DNA from: Chlorokybus atmophyticus
Lineage: Eukaryota > Streptophyta > Chlorokybophyceae > Chlorokybales > Chlorokybaceae
DNA length: 64,000 nt
Assembly (NCBI GenBank): GCA_009103225.1
Contig: RHPI01002503.1
Coordinates: forward strand, 181,867 to 245,866
Direction of reading: 5' to 3'
The notes under the pieces are model-generated. The model was given only the letters and a program-made list of their open reading frames with translations. It was not told the DNA's origin and ran no database searches. Position 1 is the stretch's first letter, and the number at the start of each line of letters is the position of its first letter. Shown in pieces: positions 10,844 through 22,674 of the stretch. A program made the position numbers and the translations under genes.

Positions 10844-13665
10844 ATGAGCAGCAGCAGCAGCTTGGCAGTTGCGGCGGCAGCGGCGCTGCAACTCCTCCTC
10901 CTGCTGTTTGTGGCTTGCGCTGAGGGCGGTGCGTCTCGCAGCAGCAGCTTGTTGACATGCTTGTTTACATGCATAATGCCACTTACAGCGAGCTTCAGCC
11001 TGCGCTGCAACTGAGCCTGCTGTTACCAGACGCACACACTTGCTAGTCTGTGACTTGCTCATGCGTTGCGTTTGTCAAACAAACAGATATGCTGTTTGTT
11101 TGCTTGCTTGATCGTTCATTCGCTGTGTGACAGATTCGGTTGTCGAAGGGGTTGGAATATTGGTAACCTCAGTAACCTGAAATTCACAGCTTGAGTTGTT
11201 TTGTGAAGTATCAACTTCTGTTACAAATCGCCGCAGACTGGATTACAAGCAGCAGCACTGCAGTTGAGCAAGCGTTTACTCAGCCCAGGCTCAGCACAGG
11301 CTAATCACGAGCAGCAGTGGTTACGTTGTGTTGGTCTAGTATGACACTGTGCATGCGCTTCCGCGCTGTGTGTGTGCGTGTGTGTGTGGCTGGGCGGGTG
11401 GGTGCCAACTCGTGCATATATATCTGAAGCAGTGTACGCCACTTCTATGTGCCATGCGGTGATGATTGCTATTAACAAGTTTTCATACACGTGCCCGTTT
11501 CGTTCAGGTGCAACACCATCGCCGCTGGGTTTGGCGTACCCCTCCTCCTCGTCCTTGCCCTCATCCACGGTGTCAGCATTCATGCCGGAGCAGTACGATG
11601 GCGAGCTCGCCCGCACCTTCGCCGAGTACGCGTCCGCGGTATCATGTCATGCCATACTTTGCCATTTGCTACTACTGCTGTTGCTGTTGCACGTCTTGCC
11701 TGCCTGTGTGTCGAGTTGGAGCCCAAATGTCATGCAAGTCGTTTGACGTCCGACCAACATGCGTTGAGCGCATCTCTCTCACACACACACACACACACAC
11801 CTGCGCAGGCGTATTGCGAGGACACGAACGCGCTTCTCGCTTGGAACTGCACGCGCTGCGCCCATCGCACAGCTGTAAGACCATCGCCAGCCCTATGAGA
11901 CAAGTCATCATACTCAGTCAATGGACACGCACAAACACACGCATGCGCACTCACAAGCACACACGCACGCAATGCACGAGCCCTAACACTGCTGCACTGC
12001 AGGGCTTCACAGTCGCGGCCGTGGTGAGTGCGCAGCAGGGCGCTCTGCGGGTGAGTAGAAGGTACCACACAAGCAGTGACCTTGGTTGAGTCTCTGACGT
12101 ACTGTGGGTGTATATGTGTTGTTGTTTGAGGCATGTGCCATTCATCGCTGCCATGCGTGCAGGCGTATGTGGGGGAGTGGTCTGTGCCAGGCCAGGCTCC
12201 CATCGTGGTTGTGGCCTTCAAAGGCACACAGTACAACAGGTAGGCAGCCATGCAGAGGACAAGTGTTATGTTGTCAACATGCTGGCGCAAATTGTGAACA
12301 CGCTTGCGCTAGAAAAAGCGGGTGGCATTACTTACACTTGTATTGCAACAGTCTGAGGACCTGGATAAAGAACTTGGACTTTCTGGAGCTGGACTACGGG
12401 TATCCCGGCGTTGAGGGTGCAAAGGTGAGCGCACGCACGCATTCAGCACCAGTTCAGAGTAGAGTCACTCTCCGCCTCTCTGGTGAGAATCAACCGGTCA
12501 CAATTCGCACTTGTCCACGACTTGCCAACCGTATCAACAATAGGAGCGCACATGCCTTGAGGCATTGAGCTTTCCACTGCACGCACGCCCAGAGTGACAC
12601 GTGTTTTGTCTCGTGCGCGCGTGCGCGTGTGTGCCTGCACAATACGCACGCTACACAGCACACATGCACTGATATGCACAAACACAGACAATGTTTCTTC
12701 AATGTGTAGTGTTAACAGTCAACACACTTAGTTTAAACCAACAATGCAGGTGCACTCGGGCTTCTTCACGAGCTACAACTTCACGGACCTAAGGCCCGGT
12801 GTGGTATCCGCCGTCACCTCCCTGCAAGGCAACAACAACCATGGCAATGGCGTCAACAACCACAACAATTACATCCGCACGCGCGTTGAAGCCAACAACG
12901 GTCAGAAGTGCATCGTCGTGGTCGGCCACAGCCTCGGGGGCGCCTTTGCCGCATTCTGCGCACTCGACTTAAAGGTGGGGTGAAGTATAGTATTCCCAGC
13001 TTTTCAATCCCATACAAGATGTTGTGGCATGTTGACCTTTACGTGCACGCACAGTTGAACTTTGGCTATGAGAATGTGAAAATGGTGACTTTCGGGCAGC
13101 CGCGCATCGGCAATCGCAAGTTCTCGGAGTTCTTCAACTCTCAGGTTGGGTTAAGTGGCTTTTCACACTGTAGCTCTGTATATGTGTGTATGTGTGCTCT
13201 TGAGTTTGTAACAATGTGTGGTATATGACCCGTGCCAGATACCCAACGCGATGCGAATGACGCACCAGAGTGACCCCGTGCCACATTTACCCCCGCTGCT
13301 TGGCAAAGGCTACCGCCACTTTCCAACTGAGGCAAGATAGCAATAGTTATGGTTGTGGCTTTTGTGGCTTTTGCAACATGACACTAATGTTGTTGTGTGT
13401 TTTGCAATGCAGGTGTGGTTGCACTACCAGAAGGGCTTTGCTAAGTACCTGCTCGAGACGGTTTGCGACGGCTCGGGGGAGGACCCAACATGCTGCCTGT
13501 GAGCGAAGCGGACTGTTGTGTCGTAGTGTTCGTTGACATATTTGTGTGTTACCAAACGTTGTGTGACCTTGTGGGGCTGTGGTGGAGTGCAGGTCCTCCA
13601 AGGGCCGCAGCATCTTTGATCACATACACTACTTTGCGCTGCCGATGCACTCGGTCTTCTGTTGA
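10844..13665 (+). CDS. Secreted class-3 (fungal-type) lipase
   Basis: About 350 residues in roughly eleven exons. Exon 1 (10844-10928) is a signal peptide: SSSSS followed by an Ala/Leu core (LAVAAAAALQLLLLLFVACA). The mature region has YDGELARTFAEYASAAYC and WNCTRC typical of Lipase_3, the oxyanion segment VVVAFKGTQ, the nucleophile elbow VVGHSLGGAFAAFCALDL (Ser), the acidic residue in MTHQSDPVPHLPP (Asp), and a C-terminal FDHIHYF that should supply the catalytic His. The family hydrolyses triacylglycerols or related acyl esters. The signal peptide and paired cysteines (CDGSGEDPTCC) suggest a secreted or vacuolar enzyme. An Asn/His-rich loop (NNNHGNGVNNHNN) precedes the Ser motif and is probably a surface insertion. 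Stop codon at 13663-13665. Confidence 0.9.
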
Positions 13666-14486
13666 GTTTTTGCGCCGCCTCGTGCTGGTTGGTGATCAGA
13701 GACAGAGGCAGCAAACGTTACGATGCTGATGTGATGGGAAGGACCACCAGACAGCAATCAATTTTGCTGCCCGTGCCGGTAGGGGAAGGGTTGGGTTTAC
13801 GGTGGGTGTGCGGGTTAGCATCCGCCCGCTCGCGCATGCTTGTAGGTGTGCGCGGGGTGTCTGTCAGTGCTATGTGGAGTTCTCATATTGAATTGAGAGC
13901 CACATACACATGCAGGTGTTACTGCTTGTCTGCACTGAAGAACCTGCATAGCTTCAGCACAGAGGCCTTTTATTTGAATAAGACTCGCATTACAGCGCGT
14001 ATGTAGCGAGATCATGCTGTATACTAGCCTCCTTCTTGCAGCAGGCAGGGAAACAGTTGCAGATACAACAATAAGAGTGCTGACTTCCAACTGCTGTGTC
14101 CCAAATGCTAGGCTTGGGCATGCAGTCAATGCACCATGTAATATTGGTGGTTACACTGTGGTCATGATGCAATGGCTGTGCCATGGCAGCAGTGACCTGT
14201 GATTGCGCTGTCCACGTAATAGTCAGGGTCTCGTTACATTGCAACCACTTTGGGTACTCCAACGTCATTGTGTATCTCCCGGCTGCTCGAAAGCAGCTGC
14301 TGGGTTGGCACGACTACCCCCCATGTGCAAGGAATGAAAGCAGTGCCTGTGAGGCATGTTGCTAATGGAAGGCCGTATCCGACAAGCTGTGTTTCCAGCT
14401 TAGCTCACACGAATCAGTGTGTGAGTGGGCTATACCGCGCACTCCAGTCTTGCGTCCAACATGCACATCTCTCAATGTGTATTATG
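13666..14486. other. Intergenic, convergent 3' ends of lipase and GFA gene
   Basis: Open frames here are short and without coding bias. No structural element stands out beyond scattered gcatgc palindromes. Confidence 0.5.
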
Positions 14487-15658
14487 TCAACCTGTGGACA
14501 TTGCTCGGATGCCGCTGGTGTCAATGAAGCGCTCCCACTGTGCCCCGTCAAAGGCGCACACGTCGACGGAGCGCACGGTGCCGGGGTCAAGGCAGTGCAC
14601 GGTCACCGCGAAGCCGTCCGGGTTCGAACGCGGCACGTAGAAGGGGCATATACCACACACCTTGCAGAACTTGTGCTGCGTGCAGGGTGAAACGATGTCA
14701 CACGTAACATGTCATTAGCGGTGCCTGTAAGAAGAGTTGTTGCATTGGCTGTTGGGGTGTGTGAGGATTGTGTCTGTGTGAGTTTGGAGTGTACCTTAGC
14801 GGTGTGGGTGCCGAAGGTGTAGGTGGACAGGCTCTTCGCGCCCTGGAGGAGGTGGAACCTACTGACGGGCACGATGAAGTGCGTGTTGCGCTTCATGCGG
14901 CATATAGAACCTGACCGTAGCATGGTTGGGATATCGCATGCGCGCACACAAAACACCCACCCATTCACGCACATGCCCCCAAATCCAGTCAGCAAGCGCA
15001 GCTAGTCAACTGAATTGCGCAGACAGTAATCATGAACTTACAGTTGCAGTCCCACGCAGTGAGATCCTCGGCTGCCTGCACCTGATACAAGTAGCAGGGA
15101 AGGTGAGTGGTTGCGCGTCTGTCATCATGTGAATATAGCACGCAGTGACTCTGTACATAGTGTGTCACACCGTTGTCACGATGACCACCTGCTTATTGCC
15201 TGCACTGGTAACCAGACAACATGCAACAAGAGACGATCAGGAACTGTCGGACTGTTTCATGTGAGCCAAGTCAGTGTCGTCTTGATATTGACGTTGTTGC
15301 ACACGAAGAGCACACGAACTGGCATGCCATGCATGGCCGCATGTGAGAAGCTGCTCACTGTTCGTGCGCTTTGCACGACAAGCTGCTTGGTGCGCGTATG
15401 TCCAATGCGCTTTCACTCTCTGCTTGCTGAGCTAAACGTGAACGGTCCCTCAACCTCGACCACTGTGACACACGCGCATGCACACTCCAACATGTCATGC
15501 ATGTGTGCATGCGCGCCCACTGTCACCTCAAAGCGCACAGCCCCGCAGTGGCAGCCCCCTCTATGCGTGACGAGGCCCTCCTTTCCCATCTCCGGCTCCA
15601 CCACCTGGGCGTCCTTGTCCTGATCTGTGCGCTCCGCCTCTCCTGCCACCTCGCTCAT
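14487..15658 (-). CDS. GFA/CENP-V-fold zinc protein (glutathione-dependent formaldehyde-activating-like)
   Basis: Four exons (15658-15521, 15081-15042, 14910-14795, 14675-14487) splice with matching phases into 160 residues. Zinc-site motifs lie in family order: GGCHCGAVRFEV, DCNCSIC (formed across a split codon), KRNTHFIVP, YTFGTHTAKHKFCKVCGICPFY, VPRSNPDGFAVTVHCLD. The fold is shared by bacterial GFA, which speeds adduct formation between formaldehyde and glutathione, and by eukaryotic CENP-V-like proteins of unclear function. The first 30 residues are an acidic extension (EVAGEAERTDQDKD). No organelle targeting signal is apparent. The start is the only ATG in frame and lies 96 bp from the divergent cupin ATG. 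Enzymatic role is inferred from family only. Confidence 0.92.
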
Positions 15659-15754
15659 GACGACCAGCCTAGTGCGCTTCTATGCTTGCACCACCCCACC
15701 CTTGTTCTCTACTTAACCCCAACCCCCGTCTGCAGCTCTGCGACGTCCAGAGCC
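15659..15754. promoter_or_regulatory. 96-bp bidirectional promoter gap
   Basis: The start codons of the minus-strand GFA-like gene (15658) and the plus-strand cupin gene (15755) face away from each other with only 96 bp between. The gap is C-rich on the plus strand (caccaccccacccttg, aaccccaaccccc) and ends in ctgcag, so an upstream non-coding exon for the cupin gene is possible. Both promoters must lie in this gap or overlap the opposite gene. Confidence 0.55.
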
Positions 15755-16324
15755 ATGTCGGCGACAACGACGCCCACGACAAGGGGGGAGAGGCGGCATA
15801 CCAGCGTGGTGAACGCGGAGGAGCTGGAGGAGGACAAGGACAAGCGGAAGGAGGTCCAGGACATTGCCTCGCCGGGCGGCGCCTACCGTGCCAGGCGTTG
15901 GAGGCTTGGGGCGGCGGCGGGGTCGTCCGCCCTGGGCTGCAGCCTGTTCGAGGTGCCAGCGGGGGCGGCGGCGTTCCCCGCCCACTACCACGCCGCCAAC
16001 GAGGAGGCTCTGTACGTCCTGGACGGCGAGGGCGTCCTCCGCATAGGCCAGGAGGAGGTCAGGGTCAGGGGTGGAGACTACGTCGCTCTCCCTGCCGGCC
16101 CCAACCACGCCCACAAGCTTATCAACCCCGGCCCCAACCCACTCCGCTACCTCGCCGTCTCCACCATGAACCCCACCGACGTCGTGGTGTACCCGGACTC
16201 CGGCAAGGTCGGCGTCCTCGCCGGCGGCGCACCGGGCAACACCGCCGCCGGCGCCAAGCGCTACGTTGCTGGCTTCGTGCACATGGACAAGCTCGACATG
16301 GACTACTACGCCGGGGAGGAGTAG
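15755..16324 (+). CDS. Single-domain cupin protein
   Basis: One uninterrupted exon of 189 residues. The cupin_2 barrel spans about residues 65-145. Motif 1 is PAHYHAANEEALYVLDGEG, with two His and a Glu as expected for a metal site. Motif 2 is GDYVALPAGPNHAHKLIN, giving the second-strand His. The first 35 residues are charged and low-complexity (TTTPTTRGERRH, EELEEDKDKRKE). The tail carries a Gly/Ala loop and an acidic end (DKLDMDYYAGEE). Cupins of this sort bind a divalent metal and may be dioxygenases, isomerases or sugar-binding proteins, so the substrate cannot be assigned. High GC and strong codon bias mark it as a real gene. Confidence 0.88.
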   Translation: MSATTTPTTRGERRHTSVVNAEELEEDKDKRKEVQDIASPGGAYRARRWRLGAAAGSSALGCSLFEVPAGAAAFPAHYHAANEEALYVLDGEGVLRIGQEEVRVRGGDYVALPAGPNHAHKLINPGPNPLRYLAVSTMNPTDVVVYPDSGKVGVLAGGAPGNTAAGAKRYVAGFVHMDKLDMDYYAGEE

Positions 16325-17405
16325 GGCTAGAAGGGGGAGGAGGAGAAGGAGGTCAATCCCACGCGCTGTGCATGCACAGTGCATAACATCACAAAACCAA
16401 GCATCAAGTGAGTATATGTGGCCGCGCATGTGCAGCATGCACAGCGCATGAGCTTCGGCCTGTAGCTGTAATTGTGTCTGATGCGTACAGTGACTCACAG
16501 TACAGTAATGTACAGCAAGTATATAAGGTTCCGGTCGGCCGCATGCTGGCTCTCATTACAAGCTCGCTTACTACGCGACGCTTACACATGGGCACGCGAG
16601 CATGACGGCGCAAGAATTGGATGGGAAAGCCGCTTTATACATCAGAGGGCAGCACAACCTGTGCGCTGCATCCTGCGTATACTACCAGTAGTCTGGTCTC
16701 TCTAGGTTGCTGTGGTTGGTTCGTGTGTAGTTAGTTTACTGTAGTATCGCGTGTAAGGTAGTTGGTTAGATGCTTCTGTTGACCATCAGGCAATGTGTAC
16801 ATGCTGTGTATGGCTGCTGGTAAAGTTGCATAACCATGCATGCGCACATGCATAGTCGCGCTTACTTGACATCCATACCGCAACAGTAGGTGTTCCTCTT
16901 GCTTGTTACTCTTGTGGCAATGGGACAAGAGGCAAGTATGGGACTACAGGCGAGGCGCAGCAGGAATGTGGGTGTCGTCGCATGGGGCGCGGGGTGGGGT
17001 GGGGTGGGGTGTCTGTATATGGGGAATGCTGTTGATGGAGATGTGATAGCGTTACGGTGCAACGATGAGCACATGGTGCATCGCCATATGCTCATCATTG
17101 AATTTGTGTAGGTTTGCAACTATAGAGTGCTTACTTGGACGCGGAGGACTACAGTGATGGCAGCAACTGGCAGAATAAGGCTGGCACTGTACAACTGATT
17201 GCAGCATGACAGAGAACAATCCCAAGGTTCCAAACAGCCAACACCCAGCAACCGCTGGCCGACAACCAGTGCAACCTTTTACTTGATGGAGTCAACCCTC
17301 CAGCTCAACAAGCTGCCAAGCGACTGCCTGTCCATCAGCACTGCTCGTCTCGTGTGCCTGCAGATGAATGCCATTGAGACACGATGGCACGCAACAGTGA
17401 CATGG
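16325..17405. other. Intergenic, with a four-run G tract at 16990-17010
   Basis: No convincing gene. A plus-strand run of four GGGG blocks separated by single T bases (16990-17010) fits a G-quadruplex motif. The rest resembles intron or 3' UTR sequence with gcatgc-rich stretches. Confidence 0.5.
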
Positions 17406-18180
17406 TCAAAATGATTGACAACCGCAGGCCAACGGCACCTTCTGTGCCGAGTCTTGCACAGTGCCGGACAACTCTGGTAACAGCTCCACAACACCCACCT
17501 GAGACATGTTGAGCAGTGGTAGTGACCGACACGACACACATGATGGGCAGTTGGCACACAGGCAGGCTGCTGGGAACAACATGCTGCAAGTAAGTAGCAT
17601 ACCTGCCCGGCAGTGGTGGCATAGTAGACGCAACTGGAGGAGTGCCGACTGGCAGCTTGGACACTGCTGTTGTTGGCATGCGTAACGCCGCGCGTGAACT
17701 TTGTTACTGCATTACCGGCAAACGCACAACACTTCACTATGGGGGGCACGAAACACATGCATGCATGACTAACGGGATGGGGCAGTGTTGTGGTAGTGTT
17801 GGGGTTGCGAAGTAGGTAGCTTGAGAATGAGTGCCTAGCCCGGTAGTCATGACTGAGGTAGGTTTCTGTGCAGCATAAAGTGTCTGGAGAGTGCATGAGG
17901 GTTTCGTGCGTGTCACCAACACCGCACTGCATTCTTTGTGCACTGTATGCGGATGTCGACACTGAACTTTTACCGTTCTGCATGAGTTGTCGACTGGCTA
18001 CGTGCAGGAACGCAGGTATGAGCTCAGGCTGCAATGTTGGTTGCGCGATTGTTGGATCACCGCCAGTTGCAACTGTGGCATCCGGCGCGGCTGCTTGCGG
18101 TGCAGTCGGCATAGGCATCCCCTGAGCCAGTGCTGTGGCAAGCTCCGCGGCTGGCACACCTGCTTCGCGAGCCCCCTATG
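17406..18180 (-). CDS. Possible minus-strand exons, cysteine-rich (unassigned)
   Basis: Three stretches look exonic. At 18180-18030 there is a Pro/Ala/Gln-rich open segment (ALAQGMPMPTAPQAAAPDAT). At 17672-17600 one frame gives CPSCQSALLQ followed by CHHCRAG. At 17570-17406 the peptide contains CANCPSCVSC and ends with VGVVELLPELSG to a stop at 17406-17408. Paired Cys-x2-Cys motifs hint at a small zinc-binding protein, or at the lost 3' exons of the neighbouring DDB1-like gene. No family match is clear and exon joins are not fixed, so this is a weak call. Confidence 0.2.
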
Positions 18181-18306
18181 CAGACACATGGTACGTAAGC
18201 GCATGAGGTGCGCACGTGCATGATCGCGTATGCACACCTCGCGATCGCATAAGTGTTGGTGTCTGTGTATGCAATCGTGCGCATGGGCGCAGATGGTGTG
18301 CGTTTT

Positions 18307-18496
<190 letters not shown>

Positions 18497-18547
18497 TGCG
18501 TGCGGGCATGTGTGTCAGCTCAAACCCGATATCAAACAATATGCAAC

Positions 18548-21500
18548 CTGTAACGCTCGCGCACGTTGCTCCTGCAGAGTGCGTTCTGCTGCGATGTCTC
18601 TCCTAAGCAGCCGCAAGCAGCAGGACTCCTCCATGAGCATGTGTTCGTCACCAACGAGAACTGCTGGCGGCATGGCAGCATCAAACTTAAGACTTGACAA
18701 TGCAGCCCACTCCTGCGATTGCAGCTTGCCCGCGACCAAGGACGAGTTGACAATGTCCAGCACGAGCGCCGTGTCATTGTGGTAATCCCACGCAATTGCG
18801 GGCTCATCAATGGGCCTCGCACTCAGGACGTCTGCAATGAGGAAGTTGCTTGCAACCACAGCATCTTCTTGGCGCTGAGTCAAAGCTGGGAGTACATGCT
18901 GGCCAGCTGGAGTGCATGTGTCATTGCCGGCGTGTGACCATGCCTTGCCCGTCCCTGCCTCGTCAAGGAGCAAGGTGAACACACGCACTCCAGCGGGACC
19001 TCCAGCAAGAAAAGCGTGTTGAGTTGGTGGAACAACTCTTGGAGGAGAGTCTGCTTCGGGATGATCTGTGCTCTCAGCTTCAGGTAGCTGAAAGGGGATC
19101 AGGGATGAGCAGATGAAAGGCAGGATGCAGGAGCCATGAAGCGACAGCTTGTACTCCTCTTGCTGTTCGTTCAACTTGTCGACAGCCAAGTCGTACACAG
19201 ACAGGTACGCCACGTCTTGCTTGTTACCATCAGCGGTCTGCTTCACGCAACGAGATGACACGAGCACGTAGCTCTTGCTTGCAGGTGGCAGCCGCTGCAG
19301 CGCAGCAAGTGTGGACGACAGAGGTGTTACAACCATTGCCAACGCTGTGTGGCCTTGTGCCATTGGCACAGAAGCGACCCGTTGCATCGACGGCACGTGC
19401 ACAATTTCGACGAAAGATGCGCCGCTGTTGTCTACAGCCAGCACGGCTGCGCAGGAGCTGTCGCTGTGGTAAGCTAACCTGTTGGGAGTGTGGCCGAGCC
19501 AGCCCGTGCTCCAGCGCATCTTCGTGTGTGTGTCAAGCTGGCCAACGGTGAACTGGTGGTCAGGCGTTAGCCACGCCACGGCATTCTGCATCGCCGGGTG
19601 ATTAAAGGCAGCCAGCGCAGGCAGCAACCGCCCGTTGTGCACAGGCAGGACTTGCAGCGTGTCCTTCGACACTCGCAGCAGCACCGTGCGGTCACTATGT
19701 ACAAGGATGAGCGTGTTTGCCATTGATTCCGGCTGTGGTGACTGTTGGGACTGAACACTGTGTGCGTGCAGCTTCACGGGTGCAGAGCCAGCTGTGACAG
19801 TGTGAGATTCGCCAAGCGTGTACTTGCCGTGAGAGTCTCGCGAGCACTTGTAGCTGACTACAAGGCCATCCGCGGCGCCAATGATCAGCCGCTGTACGTT
19901 GGCTGACGTCATCATGAGCAACGAGCGTGCTGGAGCTGAGCTCAGTGTGACTGAAGCCAGCTCAGAGAGGTTGGAGCCGTCCAGGATGCTTACTGAACGA
20001 TCGCCCCAGTGCGCCACGAGCACCAACATGTTGGGTGGGTGTACCGAGTGCTGGTTGCTGTGAGACAGGGTCAGCGCCGAGACTTGGTTGCTTCTTACCG
20101 CAGTGTTGACAACTGTGACCTGGCCAGTAACTGACTCCACCCGCAAAACCGCAACAATGCGCATGGACGACAACGCCACGCAACTCTCATGAACCGAAGC
20201 AAGCTCTATCTTTGGGTTGCGGTTGTTTGGCTGAAGCTCTTGCAATGCATCACCGGGAGTCCACGTGGCCGCTCGGCCAAAGACAGGTGACGGCGCGAGC
20301 ACGTTGACACCGGCCGTAGTGACCTGCACAATCCAGTTGCGGGGCGTAACACCGCAGGCCAACGTCGCGTGCTCGCAGTCCAACCCACCAATCGCGCTCA
20401 GACGGCACGTGTCCGCTTCAATGCACATGACATCAGTCCGGTCCTGCAACAGGCTGCTAAGAAGGAGGTAGCTGTGATCCTCTGCGTGCCAGCTGTCTTT
20501 GAGAATCAGCAGCTGAGGCTGGCCGGGTAGGACAGGTCCATCAGTGCTTGCGGGATCCAACGCAGCAGACACTTGCGCCACGCGCACGCTTCCCGCAACT
20601 CCATTGCCACAACACATCAATAGCTGATGCTGTCCCGCATCCTCAATCTCCATCATGTCGGATATGGGCGCCAAGCTGTCGATGAAAGCCGGGTCCCACA
20701 TTTGGTACTCTCCTTCACTGTTGGCTCGTGTTGTTGCGGCTGAAGAAGACGCGTTGTATTGGCTGAACAGGTCGATGCCTTTGCTGCTGACAACCTGCAG
20801 TTTGCCGCAAGCAGAGGATGTTGTGTCGCACGCAACGGGCTCACTGTTGCTGTAGCGCCTCCATAGCTGGGAGTTGCCGCTGTAACTCCCCGCAAACAGC
20901 CATTGCAAGGAGCCCATGTGATGCTCGCCAAAGAAACACAGCACCTGCAGAATGGTGGCTTCAAGCCAACAAGCATGATCAACCACACACAACCATATAC
21001 TCTCACCGATGATGGTGGCATTGGCGTCGCTGAGTTATACTGCAGCTTGATGACTTGCCACAGAGGAATTCTCAGGTCAATAATGGTCAGGCTTCCAGTT
21101 GCATCACCAATCAGCTGCAATCCAGCTGTTGATTTGGTGCCGTTGTTGTTGTTGATGTGGTGGTGGTGGTGGTGGTGGTGGTGGTGGTGCGTGTTGTGCG
21201 TCGTTGAATACCTATGTCTGCAACCAGCTGCTATGCATAGGAGTAACTTACCAGTCTTTGACCCAAGCAAGTGTTTGTTGTGGGGGAAGCCTTCAGATGG
21301 AGGTCCACCGCGTTTGGCGTGCCATCAGGCGGCGGCGGGTACTCTGTCAGTCGACGGGAGTCCACGAGCAGCACGGTGCCCGCTGAGGTTCCGGGCAGAA
21401 CGAGTGAGCTTGTTGGGTGCACGTTCCTGTCAGCCCACTGTGCATCATGTCATGAGCAGGCTTGCTCAAGTTGCCCCTCAATGACAAGCACCACACCAGT

Positions 21501-22674
21501 CCAAGTCAAACTGATGATACATGTTTACGCCAACATGATCTCACCTCACTTTCCATGGTCCTGGCAGAAGGCGCTTCTGCAGCAAGTCCAGAGCACAGCA
21601 CTCCAGATGTAATGCTGGCTCCCCCGGCACTGGAATCAAGAGTTATGCAGTGTTACACGAGCTGGGTGGACACAACATAACTATGAACTAAACTACACAC
21701 GGTATGCAGTATGAGGCGCAATGTGCACTCACCGCTCGCATCCAACAACACAGTGAGCATAAAGCATCCTTCAGCGTCAGCTCGCAGTTTCCCGTCACCA
21801 TGTCCAATAAAACACATGCTCTTGGCAACACAACTACTACTGGCATGTTGCCCGACAATGTCCCCGGCATCCAGCACATCCACGCACAACTTCGGGCCAG
21901 ATGGCCGCCAGAGGATCCGCACAACATGCATGGCGGTTCTGTCAACTGACAGCAAGATCATTGTGCAAAGTGGGTTGGGCCATGGCTCCAACCACCGCTC
22001 ATCTTTGCTGAGCTTGTGAGCCGCAAGAGCAAGAGGTGAGGCAACAACTGAAGCCCCTGGCCGCATGTGTCTCAGCTTCCTCGCTAGTGTTTGAAGAGTG
22101 GCTGGTGTTGATGTTGGCCATGCTGCTGCCGACACCTCCCGGAAAGTGCGGTGGTGTGCGTCCCAGGACAGCAGCGAGCACGCTTGCGCATGCGCAGACA
22201 CAACCTGCGATTGAGAGCCTTTACAACATGTTGTAACAGATCTTCACAGTGTGCATGTGGTTACCAGCAGGAAGTCGAGCTGAGCCTCTGCTGCTGTTGA
22301 CGGAGGTGCGATCAGCGTGCAGTAGTCGACACGGGTGGTCTGTGGAACCCGCACCACGCAGGTGACATTGTCATTTGAACCCTCCCACACCTCCAGAGCA
22401 GTCTGGCATAGAACGTGCTGTCAGTAAAGAGGAGACAGAGCTGCGTGTGTGCGCGTGTGTGCAAGCACACTTGTGATGTGTGTGGGCGCACACATGCGCA
22501 AGTGAGTATGATGTGCTTGTGTGCGTGTGCACGAGTATCAAGCACCCACACCTGTTTGTTGATGAGCAGCTGGACAGAGTCAGCGCTAGTGACATGGCCC
22601 GCTACTGCACCCACGACCGCCGTCGCCTCCTGCAGCACTGTCTCGCGGATATCACCTACAGCCATCCTGCCCAT
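18548..22674 (-). CDS. DDB1/CPSF160-family beta-propeller protein, 3' end incomplete
   Basis: The N-terminus (22674 leftwards) matches DDB1: ATAVVGAVAGHVTSADSVQL before LLINKQ. Middle exons carry the first propeller (SVDRTAMHVVRILWRPSGPK; IGHGDGKLRADAEGCFMLTV). One giant exon (20944-18548, 799 codons) begins VLCFFGEHHMGSLQWLFAGS, runs through YSGNSQLW, HQLLMCCGNGVAGSVRVAQ, LVLVAHWGDRSVSILD, and the CPSF_A part DVAYLSVYDLAVDKLNEQQ and NFLIADVLSARPI. DDB1 is the adaptor of CUL4 ubiquitin ligases; relatives act in splicing (SF3B3) and mRNA cleavage (CPSF160). Identity is moderate, so it could be a divergent paralogue. The roughly 150 C-terminal residues of DDB1 are missing. The exon ends ALQ|gttgca 53 bp before the poly-G tract, so they may be lost there. 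Read through, the frame stops at 18515-18517. Confidence 0.75.
21157..21189. repeat. (TGG)n microsatellite
   Basis: Eleven consecutive TGG triplets lie in an intron of the DDB1-like gene, next to a shorter ttg run. On the complementary strand it reads as a spurious poly-His frame. Confidence 0.85.

Noticed and set aside
14620-14629. tRNA T-loop-like gggttcgaac
   Set aside because: It lies inside the GFA-like exon coding for the PRSNPDG motif, and no cloverleaf arms flank it.
15682-16498. Long frames on both strands overlapping the cupin gene
   Set aside because: They are Gly/Arg/Pro-rich shadows caused by high GC; only the 15755-16324 frame has the cupin motifs.
20653-21270. Minus-strand frame with a poly-His run
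   Set aside because: The His run is the (TGG)n microsatellite in a DDB1-like intron; the real exon is in another frame.
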